A DNA stretch of 64,000 bases from Fontibacillus phaseoli (GCF_003337355.1 NZ_QPJW01000002.1:229537-293536); one strand, 5' to 3'. Shown: positions 51,026 to 60,603, counted from the first letter of the stretch. The notes: a model not told the origin generated them from the sequence alone. A program made the numbers and translations.

Positions 51026-51946
51026 TTAGTTACATTTCTTTAAGCTATCCATGAACCATTGCTTGAACATTTGGGGATCGATATCCACACATACTTTTGC
51101 GTTATTAGGCTTCCCTAAATATCCCTTTAAATCCACTACGGTACATCCAGTTGTCATCGAACCGTGTAGTTCTACATCAACAAATGTATCCACGACTTGG
51201 AACATTTCTGGCTGTAGCAAATAGGCGATCGCCGTGCTGTCATACATTTTCAATCCGGTTTTCATGCTACCGCCTCTATATTTCTGAAAGAGCTGATAAA
51301 TCATATTTCCTGTCTGATTCATGACCTTAAGTTGCTCACTATCTTCAGGGTACACCAGAGCTTTCAAGCCAACATCAAGTCCCACCATCACAATTGGCAA
51401 ATTACTTTGAAAAACGATCTTCGCTGCTTCAGGATCGGCATAAATGTTAAACTCCGCCATGACACCTGCATTACCTCGTCCTGTGGATCCTCCCATTAAG
51501 ACAATTTCAGCAATCTTCTTCTTCACTTCGGGATACGTTTTTAGCAAGAGAGCAATATTCGTTAATGGACCAATCGGAACGATAGTCATTGGTTCTTTGC
51601 TGTCCATAATGACGCGGTACATCGCATTCACAGCATTTTCTTTCAGTACAAGCTCTTGTGTTGGCTCTTCAAAATCAAAACCATCCATTCCCGTAGATCC
51701 ATGTATATCACTGGCATCGATAGGGTCCTTGATGAGTGGTCTGTCAGCCCCAAGAGCGACCGGTACATTTTTATTGAAAAATTTCAGTAATCTCAAAGCA
51801 TTAAATGTTACTTTATCAAGTCCAACATTCCCGGCAATCGTTGTGATTAGGCGAACATCTAACTTTTCACTATAAAGAGCGATAGCTAGTGCAACTGCGT
51901 CATCAATCCCTGGATCTGTGTCGATAATTATTGGTCTGGTTGTCAT
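51026..51946 (-). CDS. Inosine-uridine-preferring nucleoside hydrolase
   Basis: A 306-residue N-ribohydrolase that splits nucleosides into base and ribose. The calcium-binding N-terminal IIDTDPGIDDAVALAIAL (DxDxxxDD) and the conserved EIVLMGGSTGRGNAGVMAEF and NIYADPEAAKIVFQSNLP are intact. Downstream of ribokinase in the same operon, so the freed ribose would be phosphorylated by RbsK. Confidence 0.92.
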   Translation of the reverse strand: MTTRPIIIDTDPGIDDAVALAIALYSEKLDVRLITTIAGNVGLDKVTFNALRLLKFFNKNVPVALGADRPLIKDPIDASDIHGSTGMDGFDFEEPTQELVLKENAVNAMYRVIMDSKEPMTIVPIGPLTNIALLLKTYPEVKKKIAEIVLMGGSTGRGNAGVMAEFNIYADPEAAKIVFQSNLPIVMVGLDVGLKALVYPEDSEQLKVMNQTGNMIYQLFQKYRGGSMKTGLKMYDSTAIAYLLQPEMFQVVDTFVDVELHGSMTTGCTVVDLKGYLGKPNNAKVCVDIDPQMFKQWFMDSLKKCN

Positions 51947-52014
51947 TGTATATTCCTCCTAGAATGTATTGAAGTAAGCGATTCCTTGAATGCTATATAG
52001 CTTTTCTGGACTGA

Positions 52015-52899
52015 TCATCCTTGGCTATTAATAAATGCTTCAACTTCTGCACCTGTAGGCATCCCTGTTTGGGCACCAAGCTTGGTCGTTGATAAAGCTG
52101 CAACGGCATTGCCGTACTTACAAGCATCTTTTAAATTTAGTCCTCTACTTAGAGCATGAGCTAATCCGCCATTAAATGAATCACCTGCTCCAGTCGTATC
52201 AACAACATCTATTTTATAGGCAGGAATGATTACTTCCTCTCCCGCTTCGTAAATACAAACGCCTTGATTGCCCTTCGTGACGATGAGTTTACCATCCAAC
52301 TCTTCTGCACTTCTATCTTGACTAAGCAGCTCCTGTTCATGTTCATTTGGGGTAAGGTAGTCAATATCCTTAATTAAATCTGAAGGTAAGTGTTGGATGG
52401 GTGCCGGATTAAGGATGACCTTAACTCCGTTTTCTTTGGCGATTTGTACTGCCTTTTGCACACCTTCTAACGGTATTTCCAACTGAAGGACCAGAATATC
52501 ACTATCTGCAATTACATCTCGTTTCGATTCAACGAACGATGCTGTTACATAATTATTGGCCCCAGGGACAACAATAATACTGTTGTCTTGATCAGAAACT
52601 ATAATTGTAGCCGTGGCAGTTACATCTGTAACCGGTTCCACATCACTTACATCGACACCTTGCTTTTGCAAATGTTCTACAATATCCTGACCAAATCTGT
52701 CATTGCCAACACAACCAATGAGCTGGACTTGCGCTCCAAGTCTAGCAGCAGCTACTGCTTGATTGGCTCCTTTTCCTCCTGGATTCATTTGAAAATGTTC
52801 TCCGAATAGCGTCTCCCCTCTCTTCGGCACTTGAGAAGTTATTGTAACTAAGTCCATATTTATACTTCCAACAATAGTAATTATTGGTTTCTTCTCCAT
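52015..52899 (-). CDS. rbsK: Ribokinase
   Basis: A 294-residue PfkB-family kinase making ribose 5-phosphate. GSINMDLVTITSQVPKRGET (N-terminal motif), MNPGGKGANQAVAAARLG (first PfkB signature), and VDTTGAGDSFNGGLAHALSR (second signature with catalytic Asp) are complete. First structural gene after the LacI regulator. ATG 52899 follows GGAGTAG. Confidence 0.93.
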   Translation of the reverse strand: MEKKPIITIVGSINMDLVTITSQVPKRGETLFGEHFQMNPGGKGANQAVAAARLGAQVQLIGCVGNDRFGQDIVEHLQKQGVDVSDVEPVTDVTATATIIVSDQDNSIIVVPGANNYVTASFVESKRDVIADSDILVLQLEIPLEGVQKAVQIAKENGVKVILNPAPIQHLPSDLIKDIDYLTPNEHEQELLSQDRSAEELDGKLIVTKGNQGVCIYEAGEEVIIPAYKIDVVDTTGAGDSFNGGLAHALSRGLNLKDACKYGNAVAALSTTKLGAQTGMPTGAEVEAFINSQG

Positions 52900-52912
52900 C
52901 TCTATCTACTCC

Positions 52913-53887
52913 TTACGTTGAATTTCTCTCTATAAGTTCTACATCTAATTTATAATAAGTTTGCCCAACTTCTTGCTGATTCATTAAACTAACCAACATC
53001 GTTGTTGCCTTTTCACCTAACTCGTAGATCGGCTGAACAATGGTCGTTAATTCTGGAATCGTTACGGAAGATAACCTAATTCCATCAAATCCAATAATCG
53101 CAAGCTCCTCAGGCACCCTTATTCCAAGCTGGTTAGCAGCCTTCATTGCGCCAATCGCCATGATATCATTCGCTGCAAAAATACCATCAATCTCAGGGTG
53201 GGTCTTTAGAAGTTCTAGCGTCGCTTCGATTGAAGATTCCATATCATAATCTCCATCGACAATGTAGCTTTCACTGAACCACGATTCCTGATGAACTACT
53301 TCTCTATAACCTTCACAACGTTCTTCAGCATTGACAACTCCCTGTGGACCTCTGATATGGGCAATTCTGCTACATCCTTTATTCATCAGAAAGCGAGTAG
53401 CCTCACTGGCCCCTTTCATGTTCTCCACAACAATCGTCGGAAGGCCTTTGCTAATTTCTCGGTCAATACTTACCACGGGGATATTAAGCTCAATTATCTG
53501 GTTAGCGGTCATTGTATTTGATGAAACAATGATACCGTTTACATAGTTTTGCTGTAGTGTATCTAGATATGCTTGTTCTTTCAACCTATCTTCATCTGAG
53601 TTGCACAGAATAACATTGTATCCAAATTTAGAGGCCGTATCTTCTACAGCTCTAGCTAACTCGGGAAAGAAAGGATTCATAATATCTGGCACGATTAAGC
53701 CAATCGTATTCGACTGTTTCTTGAACAGACTTCTAGCTACCTCGTTTGGCTTGTAATTCAATTCTTTAATCGCTTGTTCTACCATTTCCCTTGTATGCTG
53801 TCCCACATATCCTTTGTCGTTCAGTACTCTAGATACGGTGGCGACGGATACACCAGCAAGCTTAGCAACATCTTTAATTGAAGCCAT
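52913..53887 (-). CDS. LacI-family repressor (RbsR-like)
   Basis: A 324-residue regulator. HTH head MASIKDVAKLAGVSVATVSR then VLNDKGYV; hinge NYKPNEVARSLFKKQSNTIG; periplasmic-binding-type effector domain. It opens an operon with ribokinase, nucleoside hydrolase and a permease, so ribose or a nucleoside is the expected inducer. A palindrome GTAACCGGTTAC lies just behind its own -10 box, indicating autoregulation. Confidence 0.92.
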   Translation of the reverse strand: MASIKDVAKLAGVSVATVSRVLNDKGYVGQHTREMVEQAIKELNYKPNEVARSLFKKQSNTIGLIVPDIMNPFFPELARAVEDTASKFGYNVILCNSDEDRLKEQAYLDTLQQNYVNGIIVSSNTMTANQIIELNIPVVSIDREISKGLPTIVVENMKGASEATRFLMNKGCSRIAHIRGPQGVVNAEERCEGYREVVHQESWFSESYIVDGDYDMESSIEATLELLKTHPEIDGIFAANDIMAIGAMKAANQLGIRVPEELAIIGFDGIRLSSVTIPELTTIVQPIYELGEKATTMLVSLMNQQEVGQTYYKLDVELIERNST

Positions 53888-53909
53888 ATCTTCACTCCAC
53901 TTCAGATAG

Positions 53910-53956
53910 GTAACCGGTTACACATAGAATATACTACTTAACCTATCATAAGTCAA
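53910..53956 (-). promoter_or_regulatory. Promoter and LacI-type operator
   Basis: Minus strand: TTGACT (53956-53951), 17-base spacer, TATATT (53933-53928), then GTAACCGGTTAC (53921-53910), a perfect 12-base palindrome of the LacI class placed over the start site. Confidence 0.85.
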
Positions 53957-54002
53957 CACCCAGTTAAACTTCATTATCAATGATGACTCTCAAATACAAA
54001 AA

Positions 54003-54166
54003 AGAGCCTGTTACAAAAGTCATTTTTTTGATTTTCAGCTCCCACTTCAGTCGGATTTCAAATCAAAATAAAGGCCTCTAACTCCACATTAGGGTGGTTT
54101 TGGAGGCCTTTTCATTCTGATTTTGGGACTGACTCATCCGGCATTACCCTTTTGGGACAGCCCCCA
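54003..54166. mobile_element. MITE or IS remnant of about 165 bases
   Basis: The left end GAGCCTGTTACAAAAGT and the reverse complement of the right end GGGGCTGTCCCAAAAGG agree at about 12 of 17 positions, and both resemble insertion-sequence tips. There is no transposase inside; the middle holds a hairpin (54070-54114). Together with the terminator, this fills the gap between lacI and nrdJ. Confidence 0.5.
54070..54114. terminator. Terminator-like hairpin downstream of nrdJ
   Basis: AAAGGCCTC (54070) pairs with GAGGCCTTTTC (54103). T-runs exist on both strands. It may terminate nrdJ, whose stop is 126 bases to the right. Confidence 0.65.
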
Positions 54167-54239
54167 GTCATGCATATTCAAACCTGATGAAAAATCATCT
54201 TCCGATTGGTGACAATTTCTAATTACGACATATCTCTGC

Positions 54240-56900
54240 TTACGAGCACTTGCTGTACCCGCAGTTGCTGCAGGTTTTGCAGCCCTCGATATTGATCAGC
54301 GAGGCGGAACCGCAGGACGGGCACAAGTCACGGGAAGTGACTGCGGCGCCGGCATGGGAATGCGAATCCACAACGGATGCGGAACCATGGTGATCTTCAT
54401 GATAAGCCAGAGTGGCGGCTACCGGTGCGGGATCATGGTCGTCATACGGACCGTTTTGCACATGGGTTTCCAAGGCTTTGGCCACCGCATCGGCAATGGA
54501 TTCCACGCGGTTCGGTCCGAAGCCGATCGCTCCGGAGCCTCCGATGCCTTTCAGATGCTTGATAAGCAGCTCGACCTTTTGTCCGTGGTCCCCGTAACGG
54601 AGGAATAAGGAGCAGACGCGTCCCAAAGCTTCCGCCATCGCGAACACGTCGGAACCGGCTTTGCCTACATTCAGGAAGATCTCGCTCGGAATGCCGTTCA
54701 GATCATTGATCGTGATATAAGCCATGCCGAATGGCGTATTGATTTTATAGGTTGCCCCGTGAAGCACTTGCGGACGTTTTTTGTATTGCTTGTCAACGAC
54801 CTGCTTGCTCTGTGTTTCAACAGTTTCCTCCGAAACTGCGAGGTTTTGGTTCAATCCGTTCAGCGTTTCCAGTTCCTCTTCCGAAGCTGCGTCTCCGGCA
54901 ACAGATCCTGCTGCTTCGTCAACCGCATCGGCAGATTCTTTGGCTTCGCCCTTGTCTTCTTTCTTCTCCGTTTGAAGCACTTGCACGTCGCGGCTGCCGT
55001 CGCGGTAAATCGTTACGCCTTTGCAGCCGAGATCGAACGCCAACTCATACAAGCGTTTCGTATCTTCAACCGTGAAATCCGAAGGGCAGTTGGCCGTTTT
55101 CGAAATCGAGCTGTCGACCCAGCGCTGAATCGCGGCTTGCGCCCGAATATGATCCTCTGCCGACAAATCCATCGCTGTGATGAAATAATCCGGCAGCTTC
55201 TCGCCCGGATGAGCATCCATCCAATCCTGCGCGATCGGAACAAACTGCTCATCGAAACCAAGACGGCTTTGGCGGTAATATTTAAAGGCGAAATAAGGCT
55301 CGATCCCTGTCGAAGTCCCTACCATCGTTCCAGTACTGCCGGTCGGCGCCTGGGTAATGATGGTGACGTTACGGACACCTTTTTCACGGACGGCTTCCTC
55401 TACTTCAGGATACACCTCCGTCATCACCTTCATAAATCCGCTTTGCAGATATTTATCCGCTTCAAATGCCGGGAACGAACCCTTTTCTTCAGCGATATCA
55501 GCCGAAGCCAGGTAAGCTTCCTTGGCAATGAAGCCGTACAATTTATCAAGAAATACGAGCGATTCGGGACTCCCGTAACGGATTTTCAATTTGATCATCA
55601 ATTCGGCCAGGCCCATCGTGCCGAGACCTACGCGGCGCTCGTTTTTCTGATTTTTCTCGTTTTCCTCAAAATGATAGGGTGTCTTGTTAATGACGTTGTC
55701 CAGGAACCGCACCGAATATCGGGTCGTGGTAGCCAGTTCGTCCCAAGCGACATCATGATTTTCTTCATCATAGAACTTCGACAGATTCATTGCCGACAGG
55801 TTGCAGACGCCCCAGCCCGGCAGTCCTTGCTCACCGCACGGATTCGTACAAATGATCGGGTTAAAATACCAGCTATTGGACATTTGGTTGTAGTATTCCA
55901 TGAATACGACACCCGGTTCGGCCGATTTCCAGGCGGATTCCATAATCGTGTGCCACACATCGCGGGCTTTGACCGTCCGGAAATGGACCACTTTGCGTCC
56001 TGCCGCTTTCCATTTGTCCAGATCGCCGTCCCAAATCTCGTTGTAATTCTCCTCGGTCGTGTCCGGGAATACCAGATCCCAATCGAGATCTTCTTTAACG
56101 GCTTTCATAAAGTCGTTGCTGACGCAAACCGACAGGTTGGCATTGGTCACTTGCCCCATCGTCTGCTTCACCGTAATAAAATCAAGCAGATCCGGATGCC
56201 AATCATTGATCATCAGCATCAGCGCGCCACGGCGGCTGCCGCCTTGTTCGATCAAACCGGTCGTGTAGCTGAACAGACCTCCCCAGGATACGGCGCCGCT
56301 CGACGAACCGTTTACCCCTTTAACGACGGCACGGCGCGGACGCAGCGAGCTTAGGTTAATACCGACACCGCCGCCGCGAGCCATGATTTCCGTCATTTCC
56401 GACAGAGTTTCCATAATGCCGCCGCGGCTGTCTTTTGGCGATGGAATTACGTAACAGTTGAAAAGAGTCAGTTCATCGCTCGCACCGGCTCCGGCTGCAA
56501 TCCGGCCTCCAGGCACCAGCTTCCAGTCATCCAAAATGTAACGGAATTTCTCCGCCCACTCCGCTTGAAGCTCGGGAGTTTCTTCCACCGACGCCATCGC
56601 ACCAGCGAGGCGGTCCCACATTTCTTCCGGGGTTTTCTCGATATTCAGCGTCAGCTTCTCTACATCGGACTCCACCAGCTCGCCCTTACGAGTCTTGACC
56701 GTAACGGTACGGCCTTCACGGGCAACGATTTCGCCGACTTCCTTGGTCGGGAATTTCGGATCATCTTTCGTCAGGACAAGGACCACGTCGCCGACCTTGG
56801 CATGACTCGGATCAGCATCCTTCCATGCGTACCGGTCCAAAAAGATTTTCTCGCTTAGCCCTTCCAGGGTCTGTTTCTGCACGGTTTTCAAAGAAAACAC
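54240..56900 (-). CDS. nrdJ: Vitamin B12-dependent (class II) ribonucleotide reductase
   Basis: Makes deoxyribonucleotides using adenosylcobalamin, with or without oxygen. The 886-residue enzyme has the N-terminal KVPGGRI-like stretch LVPGGRIAAGAGASDELTLF, active-site cysteine region FNCYVIPSP, ARGGGVGINLSSLRPRRA, CTNPCGEQGLPGWGVCNLSA, the substrate-binding PTGSTGTMVGTSTGIEPYFA and the C-terminal CPSCGSASLINIEGCKTCSN zinc-like tail CGYSKC. A disordered acidic/Glu-rich linker spans about 650-700. It is monocistronic, with a leader of nearly 600 bases. Confidence 0.95.
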   Translation of the reverse strand: MFSLKTVQKQTLEGLSEKIFLDRYAWKDADPSHAKVGDVVLVLTKDDPKFPTKEVGEIVAREGRTVTVKTRKGELVESDVEKLTLNIEKTPEEMWDRLAGAMASVEETPELQAEWAEKFRYILDDWKLVPGGRIAAGAGASDELTLFNCYVIPSPKDSRGGIMETLSEMTEIMARGGGVGINLSSLRPRRAVVKGVNGSSSGAVSWGGLFSYTTGLIEQGGSRRGALMLMINDWHPDLLDFITVKQTMGQVTNANLSVCVSNDFMKAVKEDLDWDLVFPDTTEENYNEIWDGDLDKWKAAGRKVVHFRTVKARDVWHTIMESAWKSAEPGVVFMEYYNQMSNSWYFNPIICTNPCGEQGLPGWGVCNLSAMNLSKFYDEENHDVAWDELATTTRYSVRFLDNVINKTPYHFEENEKNQKNERRVGLGTMGLAELMIKLKIRYGSPESLVFLDKLYGFIAKEAYLASADIAEEKGSFPAFEADKYLQSGFMKVMTEVYPEVEEAVREKGVRNVTIITQAPTGSTGTMVGTSTGIEPYFAFKYYRQSRLGFDEQFVPIAQDWMDAHPGEKLPDYFITAMDLSAEDHIRAQAAIQRWVDSSISKTANCPSDFTVEDTKRLYELAFDLGCKGVTIYRDGSRDVQVLQTEKKEDKGEAKESADAVDEAAGSVAGDAASEEELETLNGLNQNLAVSEETVETQSKQVVDKQYKKRPQVLHGATYKINTPFGMAYITINDLNGIPSEIFLNVGKAGSDVFAMAEALGRVCSLFLRYGDHGQKVELLIKHLKGIGGSGAIGFGPNRVESIADAVAKALETHVQNGPYDDHDPAPVAATLAYHEDHHGSASVVDSHSHAGAAVTSRDLCPSCGSASLINIEGCKTCSNCGYSKCS

Positions 56901-57363
56901 CCTCCTAAAAGTTTTGTTGAGCGTATGCTTTCGGAACGAGCTTCGAAAACAAAACTTGCTTCGAAAGCATCCGCTTGAATTTATTCATGTTTCCCTCATA
57001 AGCCTGAGCCGGCAAATGACAAGCATGGTTCGGCAGGAAAGGGGGGACTTCCATGGCGGCGTAACGCAGATTCATAACCAATCGTTACTAATAACGACCA
57101 TTTGGGCGCTATTTGCCCTAACCATATAATTTTTCTCAAAATAGCGGTAATAAAAGGCGCTATTCCGGCCGCTTTTACCAAAATACCCTTACCAAAGGCG
57201 ATCAACTTCGAAATAAGATCGTAAAAATCCGCTATTTCCCCGAAAACCAGCCCGATCATCAAAATAGCGACCCAAAAGGTACTTATTTCGTGATCATTGC
57301 CGCATGTCTTAGGCAAGTCGTTGCATCCAACGCTTAGTGTTCGCCATTTCCAGGCAAAACCAC

Positions 57364-57412
57364 AAAAAAATATCGGCCACCGGTTGAAAGGCAACCTTCC
57401 TAATCGGCCATA
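57364..57412 (-). promoter_or_regulatory. Attenuator-like hairpin in the nrdJ leader
   Basis: On the minus strand ATGGCCGATTAGGAAGGTTG-cctt-TCAACCGGTGGCC is followed by GATATTTTTTT. It lies between the putative nrdJ promoter and gene without any upstream ORF to terminate, so conditional termination is possible. Confidence 0.4.
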
Positions 57413-57492
57413 ATGACGTCGCTTTGTGGGCTTTTCCCTACCAACTTATAACCGGAGCGCACACATTAGAAACGGTATATAATATGTAAAAA

Positions 57493-57537
57493 TCACAACA
57501 TATTGTGTGCGAATACCATTATACTATACAATATCTC
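57493..57537 (-). promoter_or_regulatory. NrdR-box-like palindromes
   Basis: TCACAACATATTGTGT (57493-57508) matches the NrdR consensus ACACTATATATAGTGT at 12 of 16 bases. A weaker AT-rich partner (ATACTATACAATATCT) follows at 57521. Spacing is not the usual three turns, so the second box is doubtful. Confidence 0.4.
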
Positions 57538-57886
57538 GTTGTCACAGCAACGAAGAATGAAATTTTAGCCATAAAAATGGATCAGGCCCAACCGATCATC
57601 GAATTGCTCCAAATTGCTCTTTTTTTCGACAAGCGCCTATGAAATTACCGTGAAAAAAATCCAAATCCAATCCCCTGCGGCCACGGCTGCCTTCCAAAGC
57701 CGGGCGAACAGAACCGGACCATTTCATGTCCTTCTCCCGACTGCCCCACTCCAGGCAAACCTCCCCTGCCAAGTTATGAAGTTACTCTTTTTCGTCCATA
57801 CTACACCTAACTCTGCAAGAGAACATTCATGCAGCAAGAAGAGACTGATGGCCGCAGGCCATCACGCATAAGGGAGGTTTTACATC

Positions 57887-59668
57887 TTGAATCCGCATCC
57901 CCCAGGCTCAGCCGGTAATTCCGCCAAGCTCCCCGCCGTTCCGGTCCAATTCGACAGTAGCTGGTACGAAGACCTGGAAGCCCGACTGAACAAGGGCGGC
58001 CCGTGGGACGATTGGAAGCTGTTCAACCTCGCCGGTCAGGCCGAAACGGCTTCTCTCGTTACGAGTTTTGAAGAAATGCAGTGCCTGAAGCACCTGCCGC
58101 AAGAGCAGGTTACCCCGCTTCCGCACCAGACGGAGACGGCCCGGAAGGTGCTGTTCGAGATGCGCGGGCGGGCCATCCTGGCTGATGAAGTCGGCCTGGG
58201 CAAAACGATCGAAGCCGGGCTGATCCTGAAAGAATACATCATCCGCGGACTTGTCCGCAGAGTGCTGATTTTGGTACCCGCTTCCCTTGTCCTGCAATGG
58301 GTCCGTGAGCTGAACCAGAAGTTCGCCATCCCGGCAATTGCGCAAAAAAAAGAGCACTCCTGGCAGAACGACGTGGTCGTCGCCTCAATGGATACCGCCA
58401 AGCGCGATCCGCATAGGGATATTTTACTGAACAATGAATACGACATGGTCATCGTGGATGAAGCACATAAGCTAAAGAACAAGAAGACAACCAACTACCA
58501 GTTCATGCTGAAGCTGCGGAAAAAATACTGTCTGCTCCTCACCGCCACCCCGGTGCAAAACGACCTGAGCGAACTGTTCAACCTGATTACGCTGCTTAAG
58601 CCGGGTCAATTGGGCGGACAAAACGACTTTGCCTCCAACTTTGTATTCGATAAAAGAATACCGAAGAACGAAGGCCAGCTCAAAAGCGAGCTCGCCAAAA
58701 TCATGATTCGCAACCGGCGCGGCGACGGCGAACTGGAATTCACCAAACGCAACGTCAAGAATATCAACGTCGAACTATCGCCCGAAGAAAAGAAATTATA
58801 CGACGGGGTCACCTCCTTTGTCAAAGACCAATACAATGCAGCCGGCGGCGACCTCAATAGCATGCTTTCGCTCGTAACCCTACAGCGGGAAGTATGCAGC
58901 AGCCGCGATGCAGTGTTCGTCACCCTGGTCAACTTGTCCAAGAAACTGGCGCCCGATTCCCCGCTGCGCGACAAAATCTGGGAGCTGGTCGGCATCATCA
59001 AGACAATTCAGGTGAACAGCAAGGCCGAAAAAACGATGGAGCTCATCCGCGGCATGGAAGACAAGGTCATCGTGTTCACCGAGTACCGCGCCACCCAGGA
59101 ATATCTGCTCAAATATTTCCGGGAACGAAATATGACGGCCGTGCCTTACCGCGGAGGCATGAACCGGGGCAAAAAAGACTGGATGATGGATCTGTTCCGC
59201 GGCCGGGCCCAGGTCATGATCGCTACCGAAGCCGGAGGGGAAGGGATCAACCTGCAATTTTGCCATCAGATGATCAACTTTGACCTGCCCTGGAATCCGA
59301 TGCGGGTCGAGCAGCGGATCGGCAGGGTCCACCGGCTGGGCCAGCAACACGACGTCCAGATTTACAATCTGTCCACTAAAGGAACTATCGAAGAACATAT
59401 CCTGAATCTTTTGCACGAAAAAATCAACATGTTCGAAATGGTCATCGGGCAGTTGGACGTGATCCTGGAACGGTTCGAGAAAAACGACTCACTGGAAAAA
59501 AGCATCTACAAAATCCTGCTGGAATCCGGCAGCGAAGAAGAAATCGCCACCCGGGTCGATTCCCTGGGCCGATCGCTCCATTCGATCCGCGAAGAAATTG
59601 ACGCGAAAGGGTCAGGCGCTGAAGAAGCTACCGGGCTGCAGCATCTGTTGGAGGTGGATGAAGCATGA
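57887..59668 (+). CDS. yqhH: SNF2-family helicase YqhH
   Basis: A 593-residue DEAD/SNF2 ATPase. Motif I GRAILADEVGLGKTIEAGLI, II (DEAHKLKN), III (LLLTATPVQND), and the second RecA domain VIVFTEYRATQEYLLKYF, MIATEAGGEGINLQFCHQMI, PMRVEQRIGRVHRLGQ. A small C-terminal helical tail follows. Start TTG 57887 after AGGGAGG. It overlaps yqhG by 4 bases; the pair is conserved in Bacilli near comG/gcv genes. Cellular role not established. Confidence 0.87.
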   Translation: MNPHPPGSAGNSAKLPAVPVQFDSSWYEDLEARLNKGGPWDDWKLFNLAGQAETASLVTSFEEMQCLKHLPQEQVTPLPHQTETARKVLFEMRGRAILADEVGLGKTIEAGLILKEYIIRGLVRRVLILVPASLVLQWVRELNQKFAIPAIAQKKEHSWQNDVVVASMDTAKRDPHRDILLNNEYDMVIVDEAHKLKNKKTTNYQFMLKLRKKYCLLLTATPVQNDLSELFNLITLLKPGQLGGQNDFASNFVFDKRIPKNEGQLKSELAKIMIRNRRGDGELEFTKRNVKNINVELSPEEKKLYDGVTSFVKDQYNAAGGDLNSMLSLVTLQREVCSSRDAVFVTLVNLSKKLAPDSPLRDKIWELVGIIKTIQVNSKAEKTMELIRGMEDKVIVFTEYRATQEYLLKYFRERNMTAVPYRGGMNRGKKDWMMDLFRGRAQVMIATEAGGEGINLQFCHQMINFDLPWNPMRVEQRIGRVHRLGQQHDVQIYNLSTKGTIEEHILNLLHEKINMFEMVIGQLDVILERFEKNDSLEKSIYKILLESGSEEEIATRVDSLGRSLHSIREEIDAKGSGAEEATGLQHLLEVDEA

Positions 59669-60603
59669 CGATGACCCAGGAACAAATCCGCGAATATGTC
59701 ATGACCTATCTGGATACGACGGAATGCCAGTTTCTCGAAAAATCGCCGTATCACGTCACGGTCAAGCTGTCTGCCCGCGCCGACCGCGACTTGACGAACC
59801 GGCCTTATTACTGGGGCTTCATCGAACGGACGGGCGTCGAACCGGAGACGATGACCTTTTCTTTTATTTTCGATGCCGATCGGCATCAGAAAATGCAGGA
59901 TGTGGCATCTCCCAAAGCCGAGGCCCCGCCGCAGGAAGATCCTATCCTTGGCCGGCATTTCGGTGCCATGAGGCCCCTGCCGATCCTCGGGCCGGGGCGG
60001 ATTCAACGCGAAGAGATGCATTTCGGCAGCCCCCGGCTGAAGCAGATTTTTACTGCCGCCAGACAAGGCGGACGAGCGGTCTACCTGTTTGAGGATCCGG
60101 GCCCCAGACAGCGATCCACCCTGATTCCCGCGGCCTACGAGCCCTGGCTCGGCTTGCGCTTCAAGATCGAGTTCAGTTGCGATATGAAGCGGGAGGAGCT
60201 TCACTTCTTCGGCGTCTCGCTGCTAACGGGCCAAATCGATGAAGACTTCGGCGAGAGGCTCACCGGCATGACGCTCATTCCCCGCATGCCGGAAAACATG
60301 CACATTGCACCGACCCGCTTGTCACTTGACCAGGGGCGTCTGTCCGTGGAGACCCGAATCAGCGAAAAGCTGCAAGAATGCGATCCTGCCTGGGCCGACC
60401 AAGCCAAAGAGCGGCTTAACGAGGAGCTTGCGTTGATCGATTCCTACTATAAAGACCTGCTCGAAGACCCCGACGAAGAACGCAAGCAGGCGATCATGGA
60501 GCAGTACGAATCACGGCGGGGAGAAATCCGCTGGCAATACGAGCCGAGAATTGTCGTATCCGCTCTGGGCAGCGGCATCTTTCACCTGCGTTCGCCGCGA
60601 TAA
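59665..60603 (+). CDS. yqhG: YqhG family protein
   Basis: A 312-residue protein. MTQEQIREYVMTYLDTTECQ, FLEKSPYHVTVKLSARADRD, NRPYYWGFIERTGVEPETMT and TFSFIFD give the YqhG head; a long helical C-terminus rich in E/K (DPAWADQAKERLNEELALID) follows. It has no catalytic signature. Co-translated with YqhH, so a joint function is likely. Confidence 0.88.
   Translation: MTMTQEQIREYVMTYLDTTECQFLEKSPYHVTVKLSARADRDLTNRPYYWGFIERTGVEPETMTFSFIFDADRHQKMQDVASPKAEAPPQEDPILGRHFGAMRPLPILGPGRIQREEMHFGSPRLKQIFTAARQGGRAVYLFEDPGPRQRSTLIPAAYEPWLGLRFKIEFSCDMKREELHFFGVSLLTGQIDEDFGERLTGMTLIPRMPENMHIAPTRLSLDQGRLSVETRISEKLQECDPAWADQAKERLNEELALIDSYYKDLLEDPDEERKQAIMEQYESRRGEIRWQYEPRIVVSALGSGIFHLRSPR

Larger units (their letters stand above)
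56901..57886. other. 986-base region between nrdJ and yqhH
   Basis: Gene-free. 57095-57290 contains repeated AAAATAGCG / CGCTATTT motifs in both orientations. 57364-57412 is a terminator-like hairpin facing nrdJ. 57493-57537 holds NrdR-box-like palindromes. The last part carries the RBS GGGAGG and a small hairpin (TGGCCGCAGGCCA, 57850-57862) for yqhH. Confidence 0.55.

Noticed and set aside
54759..56354. A 531-codon open frame antisense to nrdJ
   Set aside because: Shadow of the GC-rich nrdJ coding frame; no ribosome site, low-complexity composition and no recognisable motifs.
56901..57500. Cobalamin riboswitch upstream of nrdJ
   Set aside because: No B12-box-like GCCACTG or matching stem arrangement was seen by eye; kept only as an unidentified leader.
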